Of a stretch of DNA of 64,000 nucleotides, positions 43,710 through 50,453 are shown piece after piece. The position numbers and the translations under genes were made by a program. Under the pieces are notes generated by a model. That model saw only the letters and a program-made list of their open reading frames with translations, did not search any database and was not told the origin of the DNA. Position 1 is the first letter of the stretch; each line of letters begins with the position of its first letter. The stretch comes from Rariglobus sp041662485 (lineage in GTDB: Bacteria > Verrucomicrobiota > Verrucomicrobiia > Opitutales > Opitutaceae): assembly GCA_041662485.1 (NCBI GenBank), contig JBAZSJ010000008.1, positions 62,001 to 126,000 of the forward strand, written 5' to 3'.

Positions 43710-44258
43710 TCAGGCGAGGTCGGAGAGCGCGGTTTCGACGATTTCACGGGCGCGCGCGGTGAGCGTGTCGCTCGGAAAGAAGCGGGCGAAGAGCCCCTCC
43801 ACCTCTTCGAGGGAGACGGGTTTGATTTTGCCGAGGAGGAAGCGGATGTCGGGCGCATCCCCCGGATAACCGGGCAGCGGCGGGCGGCAGGCGCGCAATT
43901 TCAAGGCCAGCAGGTAGGCGGCCGTCGGCACGGTGACCACAAGACCCGGCCCAAACGTGTCCGCAGGCAGCGCGCGTTTGGCCTCCTGCTCGGACAGGAA
44001 TTGGGCGACGTCGGAGTTGATCCAGTCCTCGGGCAGCCCTTGCTCGCGAGCGACCTGGCGGGCGAGGCGCTGGCCGACTTCGGAGGGGCGAATCAACGCG
44101 TCCACATCCTTGGTGCTGTCGCGCGATCCATAGACCAAGGTGAATACGGCGCCGCCATACAGGGACAACTCCAGCTCAATGCCCTCGGCCACGGCAAGCG
44201 CTCCCAGGCGGCGCAGCGCTTGAGTGAGACGGCTTTGATCCAGCGGCTCGTAAGGCAT
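43710..44258 (-). CDS. DUF6036-like nucleotidyltransferase
   Basis: 182 residues. The superfamily signature is LSLYGGAVFTLVYGSRDSTKDVDALIR, with GG, then STKDVDA giving the paired Asp residues. A later YLLALKLRACRP helix and PDIRFLLGKI complete the fold seen in AbiEii/DUF6036-type proteins. Enzymes of this kind act as toxins or modify RNA and proteins. The start codon at 44258 is two bases from a 28-bp perfect palindrome, a likely operator. The gene is GC-rich, unlike the AIPR gene beside it, so the two may have arrived separately. Confidence 0.72.
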   Translation of the reverse strand: MPYEPLDQSRLTQALRRLGALAVAEGIELELSLYGGAVFTLVYGSRDSTKDVDALIRPSEVGQRLARQVAREQGLPEDWINSDVAQFLSEQEAKRALPADTFGPGLVVTVPTAAYLLALKLRACRPPLPGYPGDAPDIRFLLGKIKPVSLEEVEGLFARFFPSDTLTARAREIVETALSDLA

Positions 44259-44260
44259 TT

Positions 44261-44288
44261 AAATAAAACGTTAGCTAACGTTTTATTT
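44261..44288. promoter_or_regulatory. Perfect 28-bp palindrome at the nucleotidyltransferase start
   Basis: Arms AAATAAAACGTTAG and CTAACGTTTTATTT meet without a spacer. Flanks GCATT and AATGC extend it with one bulged base into the start codon. Placement suggests an autoregulatory operator; a transcript hairpin is an alternative. Confidence 0.6.
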
Positions 44289-44347
44289 AATGCAAGACTG
44301 TGCGGGCGACGTCATTTTGAACAAAACCGTGGCCATAATCTCCGTTC

Positions 44348-44428
44348 GCAGGGCTCGACCTTGTGTCGAGCCGGAGGGACGTGCGAAGGCGAAAAGACGG
44401 CGCGGCCTCACGCAAGGTGAGGCCTTAC
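44348..44428. repeat. REP-pair family E, copy 2
   Basis: An 81-bp copy closely matching 34713-34793, beginning GCAGGGCTCGACC and ending GGTGAGGCCTTAC. The same AAAACCGTRGCCATAAT leader lies upstream. It sits just after thiH. Confidence 0.92.
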
Positions 44429-44445
44429 ACGATTTGGCGGGAGGC

Positions 44446-45618
44446 TCAGACCGTGGCCGGTATTTTTGCGCTCCCAGCCGGTTCCGGCTTGGCCACGTAG
44501 CCATCGTAGCTCGCGTCCCAGTCTTTCCAGACGGGTTCGTAGCCTTGGGCGCGGAGGGCGGTGACGACCTCGGCGGGGGAGCGCTCGTCGTTGACGGCGA
44601 ATTGTTCGAGGGAATCGGGTTCGCTGGAATAGCCGCCGGGATTGGTCTTCGCACCGGCGCTCATCGAGGTGATGCCGAGGCGGATGGCGTGGTCGCGGAA
44701 GACCGGGCTTTCGCGGGTCGAGAGCGTGAGTTCGACCTCGTTGCTCCAGAGACGGAAGGCGCAGATGGCCTGGACGAGGTCGCGTTCGCCGAAGGGAGTG
44801 ACCTCGATGTCGTTGCCGGCGTGCGGGCGCAGGCGGGGGAAGGAAATGCTGTAGCGCGTCTTCCAATACGTGCGTTCGAGGTAGCGCAGGTGCAGTCCGA
44901 GGAACCACGCCTCGGCGCGCCAGTCGGCGAGTCCGTAGAGGGCGCCGAGGCCGATTTTTTTGAGGCCGGCCTGGCCGAGGCGGTCAGGGGTTTCGAGGCG
45001 GTTGACCATGTGGGCCTTCGGGCCCTTCAGGTGATGTTTCTCGTAGGTGGCGCGGTCGTAGGTCTCCTGGAAGACGATGACGGAGCTGAGGCCGTCCTGC
45101 GCGAGCGAGGCGTAGTCGTCCATCGACATGGGCTGCACTTCCATCGAGATGCTGGAGAAGTGCGGGCGGAGGAGCTTGATGGCGTTGGAAAAATAGGCGC
45201 GGCCGATGTGGTTGCTTTCACCGGTGACGAAGAGCACATGGTCGATGCCCATGGCTTTGAGCACGGCGGTGTCGGCGAGGATTTCGGCGTCGTTGAGGAT
45301 CTTGCGGGGAATGCGGTTCTGCGCGCTGAAGCCGCAGTAGGTGCAGACGTTGACGCAGGTGTTGGTGAGATAAAAGGGCGCGAAGAGCTGGATGGTGCGG
45401 CCGACGCGGGCGAGGGTGATGCGGTGGCTGAGCGCGGCCATGTCCTCAAGGAACGGGGCGGCGGCGGGCGAGAGGAGGGCGGCGAGGTCGTCGAGATTGA
45501 GGCCGCGGCCCTGCTTGGCCAGGGCGACGCGCACGTCGGCGGCGGTGCGCGTGGCGATCTTCGCGGCGGTGGCGGCGAAGTCGTGCTGTTTCCAGGTGTC
45601 GGTGAAGGTGGTGCTCAT
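44446..45618 (-). CDS. thiH: 2-iminoacetate synthase (tyrosine lyase) of thiazole synthesis
   Basis: 390 residues. The radical SAM CxxxCxxC motif is in YLTNTCVNVCTYCGFS. ThiH-type segments HVLFVTGESNHIG, VIVFQETYDRATYEKHH, LGALYGLADWRAE and MSAGAKTNPGGY follow. The enzyme cleaves tyrosine to 2-iminoacetate, the glycine imine used by ThiG. A ThiO oxidase is absent, so the operon uses the SAM-dependent branch. The start is 7 bases after thiG. It is the last gene of the thi operon. Confidence 0.95.
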   Translation of the reverse strand: MSTTFTDTWKQHDFAATAAKIATRTAADVRVALAKQGRGLNLDDLAALLSPAAAPFLEDMAALSHRITLARVGRTIQLFAPFYLTNTCVNVCTYCGFSAQNRIPRKILNDAEILADTAVLKAMGIDHVLFVTGESNHIGRAYFSNAIKLLRPHFSSISMEVQPMSMDDYASLAQDGLSSVIVFQETYDRATYEKHHLKGPKAHMVNRLETPDRLGQAGLKKIGLGALYGLADWRAEAWFLGLHLRYLERTYWKTRYSISFPRLRPHAGNDIEVTPFGERDLVQAICAFRLWSNEVELTLSTRESPVFRDHAIRLGITSMSAGAKTNPGGYSSEPDSLEQFAVNDERSPAEVVTALRAQGYEPVWKDWDASYDGYVAKPEPAGSAKIPATV

Positions 45619-45625
45619 GGCGGGA

Positions 45626-46417
45626 TCAAACGGCCGACAGGAAGGCGGTGAGCGGCGAGGTGGCGCTCGCTTGCGGGGCGTGGCCGGCGGAGCGGGAGGC
45701 GAGGCCGGCTTCGTAGGCGAGGCGGCCGGCTTCGACGGCGAGTTTGAAGGCGAGGCCCATCGCGACGGGATCGGCGGCGGCGGCGATGGCGGTGTTCACG
45801 AGGACGGCGTCGGCACCCATTTCGAGGGCGGCGGCGGCGTGCGAGGGGACGCCGAGACCGGCGTCGATGACGACGGGGACGCGGGCTTGGGCGATGATGA
45901 TTTCGAGGAAGGCGCGGGATTCGAGTCCGCGGTTGCTGCCGATAGGCGCGCCGAGGGGCATGACGGCGGCGGCGCCGGCTTCTTCGAGCTGCTTGCAGAG
46001 GACGGGGTCGGCGTGGCAGTAGGGGAGGACGATGAAGCCGCGTTTCACGAGTTCGCGGGTGGCGAGGAGGGTCTCGACCGGGTCGGGCATGAGATACTTG
46101 GGGTCGGGGTGGATCTCGAGTTTCAGCCAGTTGGTGTCGAGGGCTTCGCGGGCGAGTTCGGCGGCGAGGATGGCTTCCTTGGCGTCGCGGACGCCGGAGG
46201 TGTTGGGAAGAAGCCGGTAGCGGTCGCGGTCAAGGTGGGCGAGGATGTCGTCGGTGGCGCCGTCGGTGCGGACGCGGCGGAGGGCGACGGTGACGAGTTC
46301 CGCGCCGGAGGCTTCGATGCTGGCGGCCATCTCGGAGCCGGAGCGGTATTTGCCGGTGCCGAGGAAGAGGCGGGAGCGGAGGGTGACGCCGGCGATGACG
46401 AGGGGGGAGGTTTTCAT
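45626..46417 (-). CDS. thiG: Thiazole synthase
   Basis: 263 residues. ThiG landmarks: SRLFLGTGKYRS at the start, ASGAELVTVALRRV, LLPNTSGVRDAKEAILAA, NWLKLEIHPD with the imine-forming Lys, AVMPLGAPIGSNRGL and PVVIDAGLGVPSHAA. ThiG joins deoxyxylulose phosphate, 2-iminoacetate and ThiS-thiocarboxylate into the thiazole. The ATG at 46417 was chosen because sequence upstream has no similarity. The neighbour order thiE-thiG-thiH matches thi operons elsewhere. Confidence 0.96.
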   Translation of the reverse strand: MKTSPLVIAGVTLRSRLFLGTGKYRSGSEMAASIEASGAELVTVALRRVRTDGATDDILAHLDRDRYRLLPNTSGVRDAKEAILAAELAREALDTNWLKLEIHPDPKYLMPDPVETLLATRELVKRGFIVLPYCHADPVLCKQLEEAGAAAVMPLGAPIGSNRGLESRAFLEIIIAQARVPVVIDAGLGVPSHAAAALEMGADAVLVNTAIAAAADPVAMGLAFKLAVEAGRLAYEAGLASRSAGHAPQASATSPLTAFLSAV

Positions 46418-46458
46418 ACGGAGACGGAAGTTAACCACTGATGGGCACTGATGATCAC

Positions 46459-47100
46459 TTATTGGGAGGCGGACCAGGCGGTGACGAAGGCGGCGTGGTT
46501 GGCGGCGACTTGGTTGTTGGTGTAAAGGGACGAGGAGACGGCGATGCCGGCGAGGTGGGCGCGGCGGAGGGCGGGGAGGTCGGCGGGTTGGATGCCGCCG
46601 ATGGCCCACGCGGGGAGGCCGTTGAGGAGAGGGAGGAGGGCGGCGATGCCTTCGAGTCCGAGGACGGGGGCGAGTTTTTGCTTCGTGGCGGTGAAGCGGA
46701 ACGGGCCGATGCCGACGTAGTCGAGGACGTGGGACGCGGTGGCGCGACGGGCGTCATCGGCGTTGTTGATGGTGCCGCCGAGGATTTTGTCGGGGCTCAG
46801 GCGGGCGCGGGCGGCGATCCAGGCTTCGTCGAGGCTGCCGAGGTGGACGCCATCGGCGTCGGAGGCGAGGGCGATGTCCACGCTGTCGTTGATCGTGACA
46901 AGCGCCCCGCCCTCGTGGCCGATGGCGACGACCTCGCGGGCGGTGGAGAGCCAGACGTCGGGCGAGGCGTTTTTCATGCGCAGCTGGATCCAGCGCCCAC
47001 CGGCGGCGACGAGGGCGCGGGCTTGGTCGGTGTGCGAGAGAGGCAGGCCGTCCATCGTGAGGGCCATGACCGGCGGGAAGTGGTCGGGATCAAGGGGCAT
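46459..47100 (-). CDS. thiE: Thiamine-phosphate synthase
   Basis: 213 residues. The TIM barrel carries WIQLRMKN, ALVTINDSVDIALASDADGVHLG, DYVGIGPFRFTATKQ, and WAIGGIQPADLPAL, the pyrophosphate-binding pattern of ThiE. The enzyme couples HMP pyrophosphate with thiazole phosphate. The ATG at 47100 lies two bases after the stop of the tenI-like gene. An in-frame upstream start would read through the family C repeat and is unlikely. It keeps all core motifs, unlike its repeat-laden neighbour. Confidence 0.93.
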   Translation of the reverse strand: MPLDPDHFPPVMALTMDGLPLSHTDQARALVAAGGRWIQLRMKNASPDVWLSTAREVVAIGHEGGALVTINDSVDIALASDADGVHLGSLDEAWIAARARLSPDKILGGTINNADDARRATASHVLDYVGIGPFRFTATKQKLAPVLGLEGIAALLPLLNGLPAWAIGGIQPADLPALRRAHLAGIAVSSSLYTNNQVAANHAAFVTAWSASQ

Positions 47101-47102
47101 GT

Positions 47103-47939
47103 TTATACGTGGGAGCGAGCTTGCTCGCGATGAGCTACGGAATCGCGAGCAAGCTCGCTCCCACAATTTTTCTGAATCGTGAAAAACGCCGCCGTCGGGT
47201 CGGCGGCCTGCCAGATCGCGCCGAGGACGGCGATGCCGTCGAAGCCGAGTTCGCGGCAGGCGGGGATGCGCGAGGCGTCGATGCCGCCGAGGGCGATCAC
47301 TTCGGCGCGGCGAGGGAGGGCGAGGATGGATTTAAGTTTGGCGGGAGCGAGGCGGGCGTCGGGCGCGTGGCCGGGCTTGGAGAACGACGGGAAGATTGGG
47401 CTGACGAGCAGGCGGTCGTAAGCGTCGAGGGAAGCGCGGAGCGTGGCGAGGTCGTGGACGGCACGGCTGCGGAATATGCCAGAACCAAAGTAACCTATTA
47501 GGTTACTTTGGTCCGGGGGGGGGGCGTGATCGCTGCTGGGGGCGCCGGTTGGCGTGAGTTGAGACGAGGGTGTTCGCGGCGGGCCCAGCGGTCCCGCCTT
47601 ACCTTCGGAATCGTCGCGGTGGTGGAGGCCGCCGAGGGCAAACTCGGTGGCGAGGTCGTGGTGTGTGTGCAGGACGAGGCGCGGGTGGAACTTCTCAGGC
47701 AGGGCGTGGAGCCAGGTGGCGAGTTGGGCGTGGGTCCACGTTGGCTTGCGCAGGTGGTAGCTCGTCAGGCCCGCGGCGAAGAGGTCCGCGAGCGTGACAT
47801 GCTCGCGGGGGTCTTCGGCTTCGGGGGAGAGGACGATCAGGCGGAAGGGTTCGGTGCCGGGCACCGAACAACGCTTAACGTTTAACGCTGAACGCTGAAC
47901 GCTGAACGAAGAAGTGTTCGATCCGGATAGGGCGGTCAT
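47103..47939 (-). CDS. TenI/ThiE-like protein interrupted in frame by several repeats
   Basis: 278 residues against about 200 for the family. Core motifs remain: FRLIVLSPEAEDP, LTSYHLRKPTWTH, LVLHTHHDLATEFALGGLHHR, RSRAVHDLATLRASL, YDRLLVSPIFPSFSKPGHAP and VIALGGIDASRI. Excess sequence maps to repeats. Residues about 113-138 are a family F REP pair, 139-142 a C10 run, 143-152 a 29-bp palindrome, and the last 19 residues the family C repeat. The N-terminal SVQRSALNVKR comes from heptanucleotide repeats. TenI-like proteins salvage or isomerise thiazole. Relaxed selection is plausible with thiE intact alongside. GTG starts near residue 27 would skip the heptad part. Confidence 0.75.
   Translation of the reverse strand: MTALSGSNTSSFSVQRSALNVKRCSVPGTEPFRLIVLSPEAEDPREHVTLADLFAAGLTSYHLRKPTWTHAQLATWLHALPEKFHPRLVLHTHHDLATEFALGGLHHRDDSEGKAGPLGPPRTPSSQLTPTGAPSSDHAPPPDQSNLIGYFGSGIFRSRAVHDLATLRASLDAYDRLLVSPIFPSFSKPGHAPDARLAPAKLKSILALPRRAEVIALGGIDASRIPACRELGFDGIAVLGAIWQAADPTAAFFTIQKNCGSELARDSVAHREQARSHV
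47109..47164. repeat. REP-pair family C, copy 2
   Basis: A 56-bp inverted pair sharing both ends with 37788-37841. It encodes the final 19 residues of the tenI-like protein and stops nine bases before the thiE start. Confidence 0.92.
47484..47512. repeat. Odd palindrome PAL-2b inside the tenI-like gene
   Basis: Perfect inverted repeat with 14-base arms (ACCAAAGTAACCTA and complement) around one T. The central 21 bases equal those at 8402-8422. Read on the minus strand it encodes DQSNLIGYFG. A G10 tract (47515-47524) touches its right side. Confidence 0.9.
47528..47602. repeat. REP-pair family F, degenerate copy inside the tenI-like gene
   Basis: The right half GCGGGCCCAGCGGTCCCGCC is intact. 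The left half (GATCGCTGCTGGGGGCGCC) and the spacer (GGCGTG...GCGGC) align with 39518-39597. The whole element lies within the open frame, so it was tolerated in frame. Confidence 0.75.
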
Positions 47940-47976
47940 TGAGCGTTAAAAGTTAAGTGTTGAGAGTTAAGCGTTC
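47873..47976. repeat. Heptanucleotide arrays flanking the tenI-like start codon
   Basis: Six AACGCTG-type 7-mers at about 47873-47914 (coding for SVQRSALNVKR) and five related AAGCGTT-type 7-mers at about 47940-47974, on either side of the ATG. Seven is not a multiple of three, so a unit gained or lost in the coding array shifts the frame. Confidence 0.75.
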
Positions 47977-47994
47977 GGTCGCTGGCGCCGACCG

Positions 47995-48198
47995 TCAGCC
48001 ACCTTGGGTGGCTTGGATGACGAGGATGCGTTCGCCGTCGGCGAGCGGGCGGACGGGCCACGTGGAGCGCGGGACGACCTCGTCGTTGATGGCGATGGCC
48101 ACGCCTTTGCGCTCGGCCAGGCCGAGCTCGCGGAGCAAGTCCACGAGCACGGTGCCGGCGGCGAGCGGGCGGGGCTGGTCGTTTACGAAGACGGTCAT
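47995..48198 (-). CDS. thiS: ThiS sulfur carrier protein
   Basis: 67 residues with the ubiquitin-like fold pattern: TVFVNDQPRPLAAGTVLVDLLRELGL, VAIAINDEVVPRSTW, and the C-terminal ILVIQATQGG. The terminal Gly-Gly is adenylated by ThiF and converted to a thiocarboxylate for ThiG. It lies between thiC (73 bases) and the tenI-like gene. The ThiF-rhodanese protein at 39594-40742 is the probable activator. Confidence 0.93.
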   Translation of the reverse strand: MTVFVNDQPRPLAAGTVLVDLLRELGLAERKGVAIAINDEVVPRSTWPVRPLADGERILVIQATQGG

Positions 48199-48216
48199 GG
48201 GTGGTCGGAGGAGGTG

Positions 48217-48268
48217 GTAGCGAGCGTGAGCGAGGGTGGTTTGTCCACTCGCTGGCGCTCGCGGCTAC
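48217..48268. repeat. REP-pair family B, copy 3
   Basis: A 52-bp GTAGCGAGCGTGAGCGAG...CTCGCTGGCGCTCGCGGCTAC element in the thiC-thiS gap, four bases past the thiC stop. It could attenuate transcription between thiC and thiS. Confidence 0.9.
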
Positions 48269-48271
48269 GGG

Positions 48272-50203
48272 TTACTTTTTTTCTTCGACGTAGATTTCGC
48301 CGCCGGTGGCGTGGAACTCGTCGGATTTTTCCTTCATGCCGGCTTCGATGGCCTCGGCGGAGTTGAGGCCGTGTTCGTCGGCATACTTGCGGATGTCGTC
48401 GGTGATGCGCATGGAGCAGAACTGCGGGCCGCACATGGAGCAGAAGTGCGCGGTCTTGGCGCCGTCCTGCGGGAGGGTTTCGTCGTGGTATTCGCGGGCG
48501 CGCTCGGGGTCGAGGGAGAGGTTGAACTGGTCTTCCCAGCGGAACTCGAAGCGGGCTTTGCTGAGCGCGTTGTCGCGGTATTGGGAGGCGGGGTGGCCTT
48601 TGGCGAGATCGGCGGCGTGGGCGGCGATCTTGTAGGTGATGACGCCGGTGCGGACGTCGTCGCGGTTGGGGAGGCCGAGGTGCTCCTTGGGCGTGACGTA
48701 GCAGAGCATCGCGGTGCCGTGCCAGCCGATGATGGCGGCGCCGATGCCGCTGGTGATGTGGTCGTAGCCGGGGGCGATGTCGGTCGTGAGCGGCCCGAGC
48801 GTGTAGAAGGGCGCCTCGTGGCACCATTCGAGCTGCTTCTCCATGTTCTCGGCGATCATGTGCATGGGGACGTGGCCGGGGCCTTCGTTCATGACCTGGA
48901 CGCCGCGCTCCCAGGCGCGGGTGGTGAGTTCGCCCTGGGTTTTGAGTTCGCCGAACTGGGCTTCGTCGTTGGCGTCGGCGATGGCGCCGGGGCGGAGGCC
49001 GTCACCGATGGAGAACGACACGTCGTAGGCGGCCATGATGTCGCAGATGTCGTCCCAGTGGGTGTAGAGGAAGTTTTCTTTGTGATGGGAGAGGCACCAC
49101 TTGGCCATGATCGAGCCGCCGCGGGAAACGATGCCGGTCATGCGGCGGGCGGTCAGGGGGATGTAGCGAAGGAGCACGCCGGCATGGATCGTGAAGTAGT
49201 CCACGCCTTGCTCGGCTTGTTCGATGAGCGTGTCGCGGAAGATCTCCCAGGTGAGGGCTTCGGGGCGGCCGCCGACTTTTTCGAGGGCTTGGTAAATGGG
49301 CACGGTGCCGACGGGGACGGGGCAGTTGCGGAGAATCCACTCGCGGGTCTGGTGGATGTTCTTGCCGGTGGAGAGATCCATGAGGGTGTCGCCGCCCCAT
49401 TTGACGGACCAGCGCATCTTCTCGACTTCCTCGTCGATGGAGGAGGCGACGGCGGAGTTGCCGATGTTGGTGTTGATTTTGACGAGGAAGTTGCGGCCGA
49501 TGATCATCGGCTCGAGCTCGGGGTGGTTGATGTTCGCGGGGATGATGGCGCGGCCGCGGGCGATCTCGGAGCGGACGAACTCGGGGGTGATTTCCTTGGG
49601 GATGGCGGCGCCGAAGGACTGGCCGCCGTGCTGGCGCCAGAGGGAGTTGCGCGGACCCTGCTCGGTCATTTCGAGGAGTTCGCGTTCGCGCTGGAGCTTG
49701 GTGTTTTCGCGGATGGCGATGTATTCCATCTCGGGTGTGATGATGCCGGCGCGGGCATACTGGAGCTGGGTGACGATCTTGCCGGGCTTGGCGCGGAGGA
49801 CGCGGCGCTGGCTGCGGTCGAAGAAGCGGATGGGGTTGCGGCGGCCTTCGGCCTCGGCCTGGGCGCGGTGGGCTTCGGAGAGGTAGCCGTCGTCAATGGG
49901 CTTGATCTCGCGGCCGGCGACTTCCTCGACGTCGCCGCGTTCGCGAATCCACGCGTCGCGGATGGGCGTGAGGCCTTTGGCGGAGTCGGCGTGGAACCCG
50001 GAATCGCCCCATTCGCCGGCGGTGTCGTAAACGCGGACGGGTTCGTTGGGGACCTCGGTGCCGTTGGGGAGCTTGGTGGGCGAGAGGGTGATCTCGCGCA
50101 TGGGCACGCGGATGTCGGGGCGGCTGCCGGTGATGTAGACGCGGCGGGAGGCGGGGAAAACCGTGTGGGCGGTGGCGGGCGTGTCGGTGGACGAGGAGGA
50201 CAT
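48272..50203 (-). CDS. thiC: Phosphomethylpyrimidine synthase
   Basis: 643 residues. ThiC segments run in order: DVEEVAGREIKPIDDGYL, YARAGIITPEMEYIAIREN, IPANINHPELEPMIIGRNF, EILRNCPVPVGTVPIYQALEKVGG, FTIHAGVLLRYIPLTA and IGDGLRPGAIADANDEAQF. The C-terminal cluster motif CSMCGPQFCSM (Cys-x2-Cys-x4-Cys) binds the 4Fe-4S used with SAM. The enzyme converts aminoimidazole ribotide to HMP phosphate. A TPP riboswitch lies upstream. The ATG at 50203 lacks an obvious ribosome-binding site, consistent with riboswitch control of initiation. Confidence 0.97.
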   Translation of the reverse strand: MSSSSTDTPATAHTVFPASRRVYITGSRPDIRVPMREITLSPTKLPNGTEVPNEPVRVYDTAGEWGDSGFHADSAKGLTPIRDAWIRERGDVEEVAGREIKPIDDGYLSEAHRAQAEAEGRRNPIRFFDRSQRRVLRAKPGKIVTQLQYARAGIITPEMEYIAIRENTKLQRERELLEMTEQGPRNSLWRQHGGQSFGAAIPKEITPEFVRSEIARGRAIIPANINHPELEPMIIGRNFLVKINTNIGNSAVASSIDEEVEKMRWSVKWGGDTLMDLSTGKNIHQTREWILRNCPVPVGTVPIYQALEKVGGRPEALTWEIFRDTLIEQAEQGVDYFTIHAGVLLRYIPLTARRMTGIVSRGGSIMAKWCLSHHKENFLYTHWDDICDIMAAYDVSFSIGDGLRPGAIADANDEAQFGELKTQGELTTRAWERGVQVMNEGPGHVPMHMIAENMEKQLEWCHEAPFYTLGPLTTDIAPGYDHITSGIGAAIIGWHGTAMLCYVTPKEHLGLPNRDDVRTGVITYKIAAHAADLAKGHPASQYRDNALSKARFEFRWEDQFNLSLDPERAREYHDETLPQDGAKTAHFCSMCGPQFCSMRITDDIRKYADEHGLNSAEAIEAGMKEKSDEFHATGGEIYVEEKK

Positions 50204-50282
50204 GTGGGAGGGAGCTTGTGGATTCGCAGCCGGCCACGCCGGAAGAAATCAGCTCCCGTCGCTCGCGCGCCGGGCCCGTTTT

Positions 50283-50366
50283 CCCTTCGACGGTGCTAAC
50301 CGCATCAGGTTCGAAGACTTCAGGAACGGATCGTGTTCCCATCTCAGCCCGACGCCTCGGGTTCGC
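50283..50366 (-). promoter_or_regulatory. TPP riboswitch (THI element) of the thi operon
   Basis: Read on the minus strand, the element shows the conserved GGCTGAGATGGGAAC (pyrimidine-sensing arm) and GAACCTGATGCGGTTAGCACC (pyrophosphate-sensing arm). It ends about 80 bases before the thiC ATG. Downstream, GGGAGCT and AGCTCCC form an inverted repeat that brackets the leader just before the start codon and may be the expression platform. Binding of TPP should lower expression of thiC and the genes behind it. Confidence 0.93.
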
Positions 50367-50378
50367 CTAAACAAATGA

Positions 50379-50412
50379 GCCGCCACGCTCGTGCGGAGCG
50401 GCGGTTTTTTCA
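50379..50412. terminator. Hairpin terminator between the RidA-like gene and the riboswitch
   Basis: CCGCCACGCTC and GAGCGGCGG arms, with a T6 run on the plus strand and CATTTGTTT on the minus strand. It lies 42 bases after the stop of the minus-strand RidA-like gene, so it most likely ends that transcript before the thi leader. Confidence 0.65.
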
Positions 50413-50453
50413 ACGCTATTTTCCCGTCTGGCTTAAACCTTGCGCCGGACCGA

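Noticed and set aside
47873..47976. Possible CRISPR array
   Set aside because: Units are 7 bases long without spacers, far too short for repeats and spacers of CRISPR; no cas gene is seen.
48236..50299. 687-codon plus-strand frame opposite thiC
   Set aside because: thiC is unmistakable on the minus strand; the plus-strand frame is a GC-bias shadow.
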